From Sporothrix humicola (taxonomy: Eukaryota; Ascomycota; Sordariomycetes; Ophiostomatales; Ophiostomataceae), in the NCBI GenBank assembly GCA_021396245.1, contig WNYE01000039.1, positions 310,001-374,000 on the forward strand: 64,000 nucleotides of DNA. The letters run 5' to 3'. The position numbers and the translations under genes are program-made. The notes beneath the pieces are model-generated. The model saw only the letters and a list, made by a program, of their open reading frames with translations, did not search any database and was not told where the DNA came from. Below, piece after piece: positions 46,601 to 58,573 of this stretch; the first letter of the stretch is position 1; each line of letters begins with the position of its first letter.

Positions 46601-49427
46601 GGAAGAATGGGTCAAGTTTGGCCCCGGCGAGATCAGCGGTGTCCTGTGGCAGCTGTCGGACTCGGGCTGTTACGCGCCGTTTGTCCACGCGCACGAGACG
46701 CCCGGCCGCTGCTACTCGTACTACTGCACGCGGACCCTCAAAAAGGCCAACCTGGACGAGATGATATCCGAGGAGTCAACCAAGAAGGAGGACTGGGTGA
46801 CGCACTACAAGATTACCAAGGAGATCATTGAGAGCAAGCCGCGGAAAGAAGTCGAGCGCCAGAACGTGCTGCACGAAATCGTTACGAGCGAGGAAGAGTA
46901 CAACAACCAGCTGGATGTCCTGCGCGTGCTGTATAAGAACCAGCTGCGCCACTGGCAGCCGCCCATCATCCCGCCGAACCGTCTCGACAAGTTTATCAAT
47001 GCCGTCTTTGGAAAAGTCGAGTCAATGCAGCGCGTCAGCAAGGACCACCTGCTCGCACAGCTCAAGTACCGCCAGAACGAACAGGGGCCCTGGATTGTCG
47101 GCTTCAGTGACATTTTCCGCGAGTGGATCCGGAAGGCCAAGGACGAGTACATTGCCTACTCGACCGACTACCCGGTGGCCTCTTTCACGGTACGCAAAGA
47201 GGCGGCGCGCAACGTGCTGTTCCGCCAGTTCCTGGAGCACGTCCGCAACCACAAGCGGTCTGACCGTCTCGGCTGGGACACATTCCTCAAGGCGCCCATT
47301 ACGCGTCTGCAGCGCTACTCACTGCTTCTGAGCACGGTACTCAAGAACACGGTCCAGGACAGCGAGGAGAAGGCCAACTTGGCACGGGCCATCGAAGAGA
47401 TCCGCCTTGTCACCAAGGACTGCGATCGTCTTGTCGACGAAATGGGCAAGAAGGTGTCCCTGCAAGAACTGCAAAACCAGCTCGTTTTCCGCCCCGGCTC
47501 CCAGACCGTCCTCAACCTCGACCATCTGGGCCGCGAGCTGCTCTTGCAGGGCGAGCTCCAGCGGATGGGCTCCAAGGGTGTGCGCTGGGTCGACACACAG
47601 GCGCTGCTGTTCGACCACTACTTTATTCTGGCCAAGGCCGTGTCGTCCAAGGATGGCCGCGGCGACAAGAAGTACGATGTGTCCAAGGAACCCATCCCGA
47701 TGCCTCTCCTACTGCTCGAAAGCATGAACGACGACCCCATCTCAAAGCAAAAGGGCCTGGCTGCTCCCCTGGCGCGCACAACCACAGCCTCGGCGTCCGA
47801 TATCCGGCTCAACAAGGTCATGTCCAACGGCGCCAGCGGACGGCCCGAGCTTGAGCACACGGCCACAGCCAGCTCGACAAGCTCCAGCGTCACGCGACTC
47901 CAGCCCAGCACGCCCGGCGAAGAAGGCAAGATCCTGTACCCCTTCCGCGTCAAGCATCTCGGCCACGAAGTGTACACTCTATACGCGACCACACCCCAAA
48001 GCCGCCAGGAGTGGTGCAGCAAGATCATCGAGGCCAAGACGCGGCACGCCCGCGCTCTTTTGGAACAAAACGCCGAGCCGTTCCGTCTGCGTGTTCTGGC
48101 CGACAGTGCGTTTGCCTACGACTCGATGACGGCCGTCGGCAAGCACGCCAGCGTCTCTATCCGCGGCACGCCGCTGGACCGGTCGATCCGCGAGATGGAG
48201 CAGGTGTTTGGCCCTGGTCGCGGTCCGGCGCCGGTGTGTCGGGCAACGGTCAACTGCGCAACCGGCTTCACGGCGTATGGCAAGTCGATTATTGCTATCG
48301 GTACCGATTTTGGCGTCTACATCTCCGACGCATCCAATCCGCGCGGTTGGACAAGAGTGAGTTGTCCTACTTCCCAGACATTTATATGATCTATACTAAC
48401 GTCATACCAGTCCGTCCAAGTCAACAAGGTGACGCAGATTGCGGTGCTCGAAGAGTTCTCCGTGTGCCTGGTGCTTGCCGACAAGATGCTTATATCGTAC
48501 CCGCTTGACGTCGTTGCACCCGTGTCCAACTACCCGGCGCCCAACACCGACAATGCCCGACGTGCGCCGCAGCGCCTGGCCAAGGACGTGTCCTTCTTTG
48601 CCACGGCCCGTATGAAGGACCGGATGCTGTTGTTCTACAAGCGCAAGGAGGGCCTGCACAACACATTCAAGGTGCTGGAGCCCGTGTTCCAAAAGGCGTC
48701 GGAGAAGAAGTCGCGGTTCTTTGGCAGCAGCCGGCGCGGCGGCACGGGCGGCAGTGGCGGGACCGAGTCGTTCCGCGACTTTGACGAGTTTTATTTGCCG
48801 ACCGAGTGCTACTCGCTCAACCTGTTCCAGACGTACGTGGCCGTGTCGACGGCCAAGGGCATCGTGATGCTCACGCTCGACCGCAAGCAGACCATGTCGG
48901 TGCCGCGCGACCTCGCGATGCCGGCGACGGCCAACATTGCCGCGCGCATCCGCGACCAGCGCCCGCTCGGCATGTTCCGGCTCAACGACCAGGAGTTCTT
49001 GCTGGCGTACGAGGACTGCGCCGTCTACTCGGACAAGCACGGCGAGGTTTCCAGGACCCTGATCATGGAGTACTCGGGCAAGCAGAAAAAGGCCAAGGCG
49101 GCCACCATGTTCGGCCAGTACCTGCTGCTGTTCAACGAAGACTATGTCGAGGTCCGCAACGCCGAAAACGGCCGCCTGCGCCAGATCATCGCCGGCAACG
49201 ACGTGCGGTGTCTCGACTACGGGTTTAGAGGGCCCACGGGCGGCGACAATGCGTCGGCGACCGCGTCGACGCCGGCCAACAATGCCGCCGGCGGGGCCAC
49301 GAGCGCGCCCGGCGCGGGCCAGAGCTCCAAGGGCACGGTCAAGATCGGCATGACGCACCCCGAGGCGGGCGGCATGCAGATTGTGCTGGAGCTGCAGCTC
49401 AACGACGGGCACTCGGAGAAGGTATAG
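43692..49427 (+). CDS. ROM2: Rom2-like Rho1 guanine nucleotide exchange factor (DEP-DH-PH-CNH)
   Basis: Two exons (43692-48356, 48411-49427) give 1893 residues. The first 880 are low complexity: Gln runs near residues 22-50 and 180-195, Pro/Ser/Tyr-rich elsewhere. A DEP domain follows at about 885-990 (CHEPWALSSVARWVREMADG). The RhoGEF (DH) domain is at about 1056-1250 (NVLHEIVTSEEEYNNQLDVL, APITRLQRYSLLLSTVLKNT), then PH at about 1270-1460, and a citron-homology (CNH) domain to the end (TKSVQV junction, ISYPLDVVAP, SLNLFQTYVAVSTAKGI). This order is diagnostic of Rom1/Rom2, which load GTP on Rho1 at the plasma membrane in the cell-wall integrity pathway. The 54-base intron falls between codons within CNH. 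The gene is the largest in the window. Confidence 0.95.
43761..43830 (+). repeat. CAG/CAA tract encoding polyglutamine
   Basis: Mixed CAG and CAA codons give Gln-rich stretches near residues 24-46 of the RhoGEF; a second, purer tract lies at about 44239-44270. Mixing of the two codons should limit slippage. Confidence 0.8.
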
Positions 49428-50606
49428 GTTCGCCGAAGCCGAGTGATCCAGGCGTGACGCCTGTGTGGAGTAATCAGTACAAGAATGAGTGGATGAATGG
49501 ATGATTGATCTGGGGATAAACGTTTTGGATGCTGGAGATTTCTTATATTTTGGAATCTGCTTCATGGCACATCTATTTTGGCGGTGGGGGATATATTGTG
49601 AATTCGGCGTTTATTTATTGGTGCTTTCTCTTTCTTTTCATATTTTTCTTCTTATTTATTTTCTGGAAATGATTCCCACGCGGCAGACAGTTGTCTTTCC
49701 ATTTTCTTATTATTTTTCATATGACTTTCGTATCCATTTTATTTCATATTTGTTCAAACTATTTTTATTTTACGATTTCATTTCCTGTTGCGCTTTCTTA
49801 TCTGTCATTCTACGAAACAAGATACCATAAAATAAGATACCAATTGCTGCTCTCTGCCTAAGCTTTGGTTCCATCGTAATATTGCCTGATGCGTCTTTTT
49901 GTCTTTTCGTCTTTGTCGCCGTATCCTCGTTTACGAGGACTTGTGCATCGCGAAAAGCCAAAAAGTAAGCCAACGCCGGGACTAGCCGGATAGGCGCGGG
50001 CTAACACTCCAGCTGCAGCGCCCTTACTGTGCGCGGACGATCTTTTGGGCCGTTCGCCGGGGAGGATTTTTGGGTTTTTGGCGGGTTCTCGTTATTTTCG
50101 TTAGCGATTGGGCGCCAATCCGGGGCCAGGCCAGTGCCAATCCACCACCGCTATTGGTGCGCCACCTGACCGCTGACCTCACTATGCCTCGAAAAGAACA
50201 AAAAATTATCCACACTCTGACTGGAGGGGCGGCTTTTGACTTTACTGTTCTGGAGCGCACCTGCCAAAGTCAGTTTTATATACGAACAAAAGCGCAATCG
50301 TCATTCTTTCTTCTTTCCCGCCGCGTCCCGCCCTTGCAGCCATTCGCGCCTTCTTTCCCACGACAGTCTGGCAGGACAACAGACAAGCGGACATTGTCAG
50401 ACACTTTATCGGCTTTTGATCCTTCCTTTTGGAGCGCCCTCACTGCCACATGCCAATGGGCGCGCTTCGTCGATCGACACCGTTTTCTCATCAACGGTGC
50501 TCTTGAGCTCAGCTCACTCTGAGTCTTCACTTCTTATATCGCATCTCATTTATACACGTCATCTTTATACATATCACCCTGACACTGGGCATCATAAACC
50601 GGCGCC
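49428..50606. other. Intergenic region between RhoGEF and Hem25 genes
   Basis: AT-rich 3' flank of the RhoGEF gene (49540-49900, many TTTAT runs), then the promoter and leader of the carrier gene. The frame of the carrier is open far upstream (from 50236), but those codons look random. No RNA gene seen. Confidence 0.5.
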
Positions 50607-51744
50607 ATGTCCAATGGCTCGTCAAAAGCGCCGTCCAAGACCAGTACGTCATCGTGTCCGTGATAATGTTATTTTGCGTCACCTATCACTAACCGTCACA
50701 GCCTTCCACCTCCTGGCTGGTCTAGGATCCGGTGTCTTGTCGGCCGTTTTGTTGCAGCCCATTGACCTGCTCAAGACCCGCGTCCAGCAGTCTGGCCACC
50801 ACAGCCTGCGCCGTGTTCTGGCCGACTTGAGGACCGCAGCACAAGAATCGGCGGCGGCGGCAGCCACAGCAGCATCTTCATCAAACTCCGGCAGTACAGC
50901 CTCCACGGCCGCCGCCGCACAGCGCCCCCGCAGCTTCGTCGCCAGCCTATACCGCGGCACCGTGCCGTCGGCCCTGCGCACCGGTTTCGGCTCGGCGCTC
51001 TACTTTGCCGGCCTCAATGCCATTCGGTCCAGCGCAGCCAAAGTGCCGATCCTCGCCGCCTCCACTTCCTCATCTTCCTCCTCCGGCAGCAGCGGCCTCG
51101 TCAAACTGTCCAACACGGGCAATATGCTGGCCGGCGCCGTCGCGCGCGCCTCCGCCGGCTTTGTCCTCATGCCCCTGACCATCATCAAGGTCCGTTACGA
51201 AAGCAGCCTGTACAACTACCGCTCGCTCGCCGAGGCCGCCACCGACATTGTGCGCAAGGAGGGGCTGCGCGGCTTCTTCTCCGGGTTTGGCGCCACCGCC
51301 ATCCGCGACGCACCCTACGCCGGCCTGTACGTGCTCATGTACGAGCAGATCAAGCGGCGGCTCAACGCCTTGGCCGAGCGCGCCGACAAAAAGGACGGAA
51401 CTCTGGCGCCCAGCATGGGGGTTTCAACAGCCGCGGCGATCAACTTTTCGTCGGGCATTCTGGCGGCCGCCACATGCTCCGCCGTCTCCAACCCTTTTGA
51501 CGCCGTCAAGACGCGCATCCAGCTGCAGCCGGCGCGTTACCGCAATATGCTGCACGCCGCGCGGCGCATGCTGGCCGAGGAGGGCGTGCGCTCCATGTGG
51601 AACGGCCTGGCGCTGCGCATGAGCCGCAAGGCCATGAGCTCGGCGCTGGCGTGGACGGTGTACGAGGAGCTGATCCGGCGCGCGGAGACGCGATGGGCGG
51701 CAGCGGCGGCTGCTAATGGCGCCAGCGAGAAGGAGGCGTTGTAA
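50607..51744 (+). CDS. HEM25: Mitochondrial glycine carrier (Hem25/SLC25A38-like)
   Basis: Two exons (50607-50643, 50702-51744) give 359 residues. The ATG at 50607 is chosen because MSNGSSKAPSKT joins by a 58-base intron (GTACGT donor, ACTAACCGTCACAG end) to FHLLAGLGSGVLSAVLLQP, the family start. Three mitochondrial-carrier repeats carry QPIDLLKTRVQQ, MPLTIIKVRYES and NPFDAVKTRIQL. The middle one, with Leu/Thr/Val-Arg-Tyr-Glu-Ser, is characteristic of the SLC25A38 group. These proteins bring glycine into the mitochondrial matrix for the first step of haem synthesis. A Ser/Ala-rich loop of about 30 residues near residue 60 is longer than in yeast. High confidence for carrier, good for subtype. 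Confidence 0.92.
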
Positions 51745-52343
51745 GGCGAGTGTGGTGATGTTTTCCTTTGTCGTAGTGCTCGATGGGCACTTGTATTATT
51801 TGGTGGTGCGCTGGTTTTCGTTTTTGGTCGCATACGTTTCGTTTCATCTTTATCGGCGTTGGGGCAAGGAGCATAATGGGACAAGGGCATCAGGGACGGC
51901 CAAAAGAAACAACTTTACTCCAATGTACATAGCACACAAAACAGCATAAAAACTGGGGGAACGAATGATAGGAAAAAGTTGGGATATAATAGATACCAAA
52001 AAGACAAAAAGACATGTATGAACCGTGGGCAAAGAATGAAGAGGCACTTTGCCTTTTCTTCTTTCCCTTTCTTTGCTCCTGCTCTTTGTCCTCCTCTGAC
52101 ACTCCATCTTCAACGTCCACCAAAAGTTGCATAGCCAAAAGGTCAAAAGACAAAAAAAGACATTTCCAGTGTAGATCCAATTTCCCCCTTCCAAAAGTAA
52201 CATAAACGTTTCCATATTCAGAAAGAGAAGGGAGAATAATAAAAGAAAAAAAAAGAAAAAAAAAAAGAACATAACCAAAAAAAGGCACGACGTAAACGTA
52301 ACTCAATAAGAACCAAAAGACATAACCTCGAGAGAAGGTGCAC
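51745..52343. other. Convergent intergenic region (3' flanks)
   Basis: AT-rich, ending in an A-rich tract at about 52239-52270 (AAAAGAAAAAAAAAG-type). No gene is seen. Confidence 0.5.
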
Positions 52344-53803
52344 TTATTTGGCACCAGCCAGGTACATCAGCAGACCAGGCGACTTGCTGCGGCTGCGTCT
52401 GCGCTCCTTCTTGCGCACCCACTCGAACTCGGGCTCCAGATGGTGGTGGTGGTGGTGCCGGCTGCCGTCCTCGATCTTGAGCACAACCTTGCGGTTCTCG
52501 CGGACCGTCTTGGTGTGCTGCCACCAGTACTGGCGCTCGTCCTCAGGCACCCATCGCTTGACAAGAACATACTCGGGGTCCTAGAAGGCGTTCCATTAGC
52601 ATTTTATTTTTCTCGCTCGCTTCGCTCACTCGAGGGATAATTCGGACTCACCTGATCGTAGTCAAAGTCGACGTGGTAGTAGTTGAGCGTCTCAATCGAC
52701 AGGTGGCGGCGGGCCATGCGCGTGTACGTCGGCCGCTGCGGCACCGGCACCGGCGCGCCAATCTCAATGTTGATGTCGGTGCGCTTCTTCTCCTCCTTCT
52801 TCTCCGGCTTGACCGACTTCTTCTCCATAATCGCCTTGATGTCCTTCTCGTCCACGCCCGACCGGAGCAGGTCCTCCTGCAGGCGCCGCTTGTACTCCTT
52901 ATCGGCCGCTTCCCGCGCAGCCTTTTCCTTGGCGATCCGCTCGGCCTCCTTGACCTTGTACCGCTCAATCGCCTCCTTCTCCAGCTTCTCGCGCTCGTCC
53001 TTTTCGTCCTGCGCCTTCTTCTCGGCCTCGAGGGCCTTGAGCTCCAGGTCCTTCTTGATGCGCTTCTCCTCGAGCTCGCGCTCCTCGCGCCGCCGGATCT
53101 CCTCAAGCTCCCGCTTGGCCCGCTCCAGCTCAGAGTGGCTGCGGTACTCCTTTTCGCGCGCCCGCTCCGTGCGCTCCTTGTCCTGGTTCGCCTTGATTGC
53201 GTCCAGCTCCCGCTTGGCCCGCGCCATGTCGGCCTCCTCCTGCTGACGCAGCTTGCGCTCCTGCTCGAGCTCCAGCTGCTTGTAGTGCTGCAGCTGCTGC
53301 TTCGCGTGGTGCAGCTCCCACTCGTCGCGGTCGTTGTGCCGGCTCGCCAGCTCCAGCTCCTGGCTCTGCTGCGCCGTCCGCAACCTCATCTCCTGCAGCT
53401 CGCGCCGCGCCACCTCGAGCTCGTACTCCTCGCGCGACATGAAGTCGCTCGAGGGTCCCCGCGAGTGCGACCGGCCCGAGCGCCGCGGCACCATCTGGCC
53501 CGCGCTGCTGCCGTGGCCGTGGCCGTGGTGCGAGTCGGAGTCGTCGTCCGAGTGCTGCGTGTTGTAGTTGTTGATGATGACGGGCGGCGGGCTGGAGCGG
53601 CGCTCGCGGGAGCGGGAGCGCGGGCGCGTGGCCACGGTGCGCTCGGCGGCCAGGAAAGCGGGGCCGGTAGCGTAGTAGCCGCGGACGGGGGCGGGGGGCG
53701 GGCGGGCGACAACGCGGGGCGCTGGCGGGGAGTGCTCCTTGTTGCGGCGGTAGACCCGCACGTCAATCTCGTCCTCGTCGTCGTAGTCGCGGTATCTGCT
53801 CAT
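52344..53803 (-). CDS. Coiled-coil protein with conserved fungal C-terminal domain (DUF8035-like)
   Basis: Two exons (53803-52652, 52580-52344) give 462 residues. The N-terminus is basic and Arg/Ser/Pro-rich (RSRSRERRSSPPP near 68). From about residue 120 to 330 the protein is a long charged helix rich in Glu, Lys, Arg and Leu, very likely a coiled coil. The C-terminal 115 residues are the conserved part: RPTYTRMARRHLSIETLNYY, VDFDYDQ, then across the intron DPEYVLVKRWVPEDERQYWW. I recall similar sequences in fungal proteins labelled DUF8035, without a defined function. A run of six His lies near residue 430 and the tail is KKERRRSRSKSPG. The 71-base intron carries the GCGAGCGAAGCGAG motif, opposite to its orientation in the permease and PET191 introns. 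Confidence 0.85.
52612..52632 (-). repeat. CTCGCTTCGCTC-type motif inside the coiled-coil gene intron
   Basis: The plus strand reads CTCGCTCGCTTCGCTCACTC here, within the intron at 52581-52651 of a minus-strand gene. The transcript therefore carries the reverse complement of the motif found in the permease and PET191 introns. Confidence 0.85.
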
Positions 53804-56800
53804 GGTGGGCGAGATAAGAGAGAAGGGTCGACGAATGCGATGATCAAGGTTGAATGTGGTTGTCGATAAGACGTTGAGGGGCTGTCGTCCCTTTTCTTGT
53901 AAACAAACGAAAAAGAAGGAGAAAATGCGCAGAAATAAAAGAGCCGAAAAAGAAGAGGCGCGCGTGCTACGCTTTAATCGGTCTTGTGGTCTGGGCGATA
54001 GACCGATGGTAAGAGAAAAAGAAAGCCAGTGGGCGAAAAACGAAAAACGAGAAAAAGAAAGAGGGGTTCCCCCGGTTTACAGTTACGAACAATAACTGGA
54101 AAAGAGGGGCGAAGGTAAACAAAGCTAAGAAAGGCGCGATAGTAAATAAAAAAAAGCGGGAGGCTGGAAGGCGAAGAAAACCGACGAGAGTGAAAAATAT
54201 TGGCGATCGTATGGGAGCAAAAGAAAAAAAAGAAAAGAGGAGAGAAATCAGAATCAAATGTCAGGATGTAGGCAAAATTTGACACACGCTACGACATGAA
54301 GGGGACCCTCGTAACTGGGAAGGGGGAAGGGGGGAGGTGGGAGGGGAAGTGCAAAAGCCAGAAGGGAAAGAGCCAGAAGCCAGAAGGAAGGAAGGAGGGG
54401 GGGGCGAGAACAGGAAGGAACACCAAAAACTGGCAAACGGGTAAGAGACAAGAGACCAAGGAGGAAAGAGAGACCAACAGCACTCTTGGAAAGGAGGAAA
54501 GGCTGGGAAGGGCGGGGTGGATGCGGCGCAACTGGCCCCATTTATTATCGTCAAGCGGGCAAGCACGATCGGAGGCTTTGCAGCAAGGACTGCAGCACAT
54601 AGGGCAGGAGGTGCAGCAGTGTGGTCAAGCGTGGGTGCGGAAATGGAAAGTGGAAACGGGGGTGGGAGAGTGTCTGCTTGGTCCTTCCATTTTTACTTTC
54701 ATTTTAACCTTCTACTCTCTTTAAGAAGGCGCATGATGGGTGTACAAAGAAGGAAAGTGCAGACAGTATGGCGCATGCATGTACGACCCAGCCGGCAAGG
54801 CTTGGTAATTATTAAATGGTTAAATGGAAATGGAAATGGCAAGAGCGTACGAGGCAAGTACGATACGAGTGCTGTGTGCCCTGGAGGAAACCGCGGCAGT
54901 GTTAAGGCATATGAGAGCCTGTATCGACGATGGGGACGACTGCCAGCACTGCATTTACGAGGAAGCTGTGAGTGCGGAATGCAGGGAGACAAGTGGAAAG
55001 AAGACAGAAGGAAAGAGGCTCGTTGGGACGTGGTCGTGAGTCGCTCCTGCTAAGGCGGGACATGACGGCCGAGGAGGCCTTGGCGGAAGGATCACACACC
55101 TGGTCGTGGCAATGGAAGGATGCGCAAGCGGAAAGAGCGTTTTTGGGGGCAGGAACGGAGACATATCTTGGTACCCGACTAACAGATGTGTCTTCCTGCA
55201 GTCTTCAGCTCTGTCAAGCACACTTCTGACACAGGCCGCATAATAATAATCCCAAGGAAGGAGAAGCATCACATAGATCTCTGCCAGTCCGTTTCCCGTC
55301 CTTACTCCGGGTGCCCCAAAACGACAACGAGTGTGCTATATTTGCATTTTGGCACTCTGTTCTACACGGTACAAAATCCGGATGGCAAAATACACAGGTG
55401 AGGGGAGTAAGAAGGTAAGATGCTCACTGCCACGGCGAGCGGCGAACAGAGAAAGAGAGAGATGACCCGCATACGACATACGAACGGCAGACAAGGACGC
55501 AGAAGATAGGCCCTTGGCAGCTGGCCTTGCTTTTGTACCTCCACAAAACTGCAGGAAAGGCAAACTGACTGACTGGCCTGACAGACTGAGAAAGACTGGC
55601 TTCGACAGACTAACAGGTGAGAGGACGAAACAGAAACAGATAAAGTAAAAAGAAATAAGAAAATGAAAGCGAAGAGGGGGGACGGGTGACAGGTGACCAC
55701 ACCACACGACGCCCAGTTTCACTGCCTCACAGGTAAAAGGTGTCAAAATTGCCCACAAGGCCCAGGTCCAGTCGGCAGGTGCTGGGACGTCGAGAGAGTA
55801 TCGAGTGAATATCGAGGATAATGGTGGGCATAGGAGGGGCGGCTCTTCTTGTGTTCTGCGTGTTAATGCATATTTTTGGGGGCATGATGTGATGGTGGGG
55901 TCAAGAGGGAAGAGGGAGGTTGGAAGTAGGCTTGGGCCGACGGGCAGTCCGGGCTGGAGAGGAGGGAAAGAGAAGAAAGTCGACACAGTGAAGGAGAAAC
56001 CAAACATGGTTGCAGGTGCATATTGCTGCAGCCCAAGTGGGGGGGAGGCCGTCAGCAATAATACCACAAGGACCCGGGCCTGGGCTTTTGCGTGACGTTA
56101 TTGGGTATTTTGGCTTCTGTCTGGGCGAGTCTGGCGAGGTCTGGGCTGCGATTGGGCCTGTCGACAAGGAGACAAGTATATTTTCTGTTATTTTTGCGAC
56201 TTTTTACTTTTTAACTGCAGGCCTGCAAGGATGCGGCGACATGCGGCGACAAGACGATGGAGGCTTATGGAGGGGTTGGCTGTATGAATAGTAAACAGAC
56301 CGCAAACAGTGCAGCAACACTGGCAACATACACAGAAGACGGAAGGAAGCACAGCGTCGCAAAAGGAAGCAAGGGACTGCTGTCGTTGGGCAGAGACCGG
56401 GGGCTCTGTGAAAGCGTTTACTTTGGGTTCTGATGATGGGCGTCTGCTTGCGTCGGCGATGGGGCTGAGAAGGATGGAGAGAAGAGAAGAGAAAGCAGAA
56501 CGCCCGAGTGGAAGAAAGCAGGGATTGTCTGCAGAAGGTTTACCGAGAAAATTGAAAAAGTACAACAGACGAACAAACGAGGACAAACAACCGCCGGACC
56601 TCCTCGAAGACCGCTGGTCGGTCTGAAGCCGACCAGCCAGCCATCTGATTTTGGCATCATCCCACGAGCGTGTTCCTACAAGCGACCCAAGTGGAGGAAG
56701 TTGGGCTCTGAGGGAAAAGGCCCTGAGGAAAAAGGCAGAACCCGATCGTGATTCGTGATTTTATGGCACCCAGCCCCAGCGCAGTGGGAAATTGCACTTG

Positions 56801-58149
56801 CAAAGTTCTTGTTTCGAAACGCGCCGGGGCCACCTGAAGAAACCCAGAGTGAAATGGGAAAGAGGGGGGCATTTCACAGGAGGGGCAACGGTGGTAGGGC
56901 TGATGGGGGGTTGCGGCTGAGTTTTTTCTTGTGGCAGGCAAGTGGTGAGCATCTGTGCTTTCATTTGTGATTTTATTTTATTTACGGAGCACGATGTACC
57001 TTTGGTGGACTTCTATTTTGAGCCTCCTTATTGTTTGAATTTCATGTACATTATCGCAGTTTTTTTTTAGTTTTTTTTTTTTTCGTTTCTTTTTTAAGAT
57101 TTAATTATTTGATTTATTTACTTTCTTGTTTACTTATTTTAACACCATTAAAATAGTGCCCCTCCATTTAATTGTTTGCCGCCGTCGAGCCGCCAAACTC
57201 TCTTTTGTCCATATCTTTCTCCATCCCAACCGCCTGGCCTGTCTCTGGCCGACCAGTTTGACCTTGGCTCTCTTCCGTTTTTGTGTTTCAAAATGCAATG
57301 ACAGGAAAGTACAGAGTACACCGCTTTTATGGTTTACGATCTACTGCATACAAGTACCGCTGCTGCAGACGGAGTTACTGTGTACAGCACACATCCCAAA
57401 CGGCAAGTCTGGGATGAAAACCGGACAAATCCTTTCTGTTTCACAGCACCTTGTCAAACCAGAAGAAAAGGTAATATGGCAGCAAAAGACAGCAAAAGAC
57501 AGCACTGCCACTGTTACGACGTCCTGCAATTGTGAAAAATTTGCTTGTTAACATTAAATATCATATATGAGGTAAAGAAGCTGTTGCACCATGTTGTGAG
57601 CCAGGGCTATGTCTCTGCCATGTCTACTATGGATGCATACATTCGATCTTACTGCAACATCCACCGGCCTCTATCCCTATTCGGCCCAATGCCGCATCTT
57701 ACATGCGCAAAGTACTCCGTACATGCATACACACCGTACCCTGTGCTCCTTGAGCCTCACGGGATGAGCCCCCCTTGATATCGACAATATTGTATTGCCC
57801 CCAACCAACTAGTCCCTTCCATTGTCTGTTTTGAGTCCTTCCCTTAAAAAAGGACGCTTGAGCCACGGCTGCTCTTCCGGCCCGGGCCTTTGCCAGAAGC
57901 GATGGCGGTCAGGATGTGCACTTGCGTGCTTATGTGTCTAGTGGTCGTCGTGGATGTTGGCGAGGGGTATCGTAGATCGATATTGAGATCGTGAAGCTAG
58001 GGGTGGATGGATCGTGGGTTGGTTGTCGTGTATGGCGGCCGCCATGCCACTGGCGACCATGGCCGGGATTTGCTCTTCTTCTGGTTTCTTTCGTTTCTTC
58101 TTATCCGCGGCCTGCCATTTATTTTGTCTTCCCGTCGGCCGGTGTTCGC
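53804..58149. other. Gene-poor 4.3 kb region between coiled-coil and prefoldin genes
   Basis: From 53890 to 54500 the plus strand is nearly pure A/G, so the coiled-coil gene has a long C/T-rich leader. The middle is mixed with random short frames. Around 57060-57083 there are runs of 9 and 13 T's. A TACTCCGTA-like word is at 57713. No conserved protein, tRNA or snRNA is recognised. Confidence 0.5.
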
Positions 58150-58573
58150 TTAGGCCTCGCCGCCCCGCCGCAGAATCTGCGTAATGTGCTCCTGGCTGTT
58201 CTTGGCCGTCGTCTCCAGGTAGTGCAGCCGCTTGCCCAGGCCCTCGACGTCTGTTTCGAGCGTCTTGATCTGCTTGCCGAGCTTGTCGTTGAGCGACGGC
58301 ACCGGCTCCGCGACAAACATTTTGCCGACGCCCTCGTAGACGTTGGTGGACGAGGGCAGGGTCTCGAGTTCTTTCAAAGTCAACTGGGCGAGGCGCATCT
58401 CGCGCTGCTTGCCGGCGACCTGGGAGCGCGCAATGGTGATTTGCTGCTGGGCCTGGACGGCCTGGGTCTCGATCTCGCGGACGAGCTAGGAGGGGACATG
58501 GTTAGCTGGGGTCGTAATTAGGGGGACGGGGATTGGTGCCCACCTTCTGCAGGGCCTCGTTGGACAGGGACAT
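58150..58573 (-). CDS. PFD1: Prefoldin subunit 1
   Basis: Two exons (58573-58544, 58485-58150) give 121 residues, as usual for beta-type prefoldin subunits. Exon 1 is 30 bases (MSLSNEALQK). Two long coiled-coil helices (LVREIETQAVQAQQQITIAR and LGKQIKTLETDVEGLGKRLHYL) flank a short beta-hairpin region (VYEGVGKMFVAEP), with VGKMFV typical of subunit 1. Prefoldin is a heterohexamer that delivers unfolded actin and tubulin to the CCT chaperonin in the cytosol. The 58-base intron has GT-AG ends and keeps phase 0. Confidence 0.93.

Noticed and set aside
52673..53869. Plus-strand frame of 398 codons opposite the coiled-coil gene
   Set aside because: Leu/Val repeats are the complement of Glu/Lys codons in the coiled coil.
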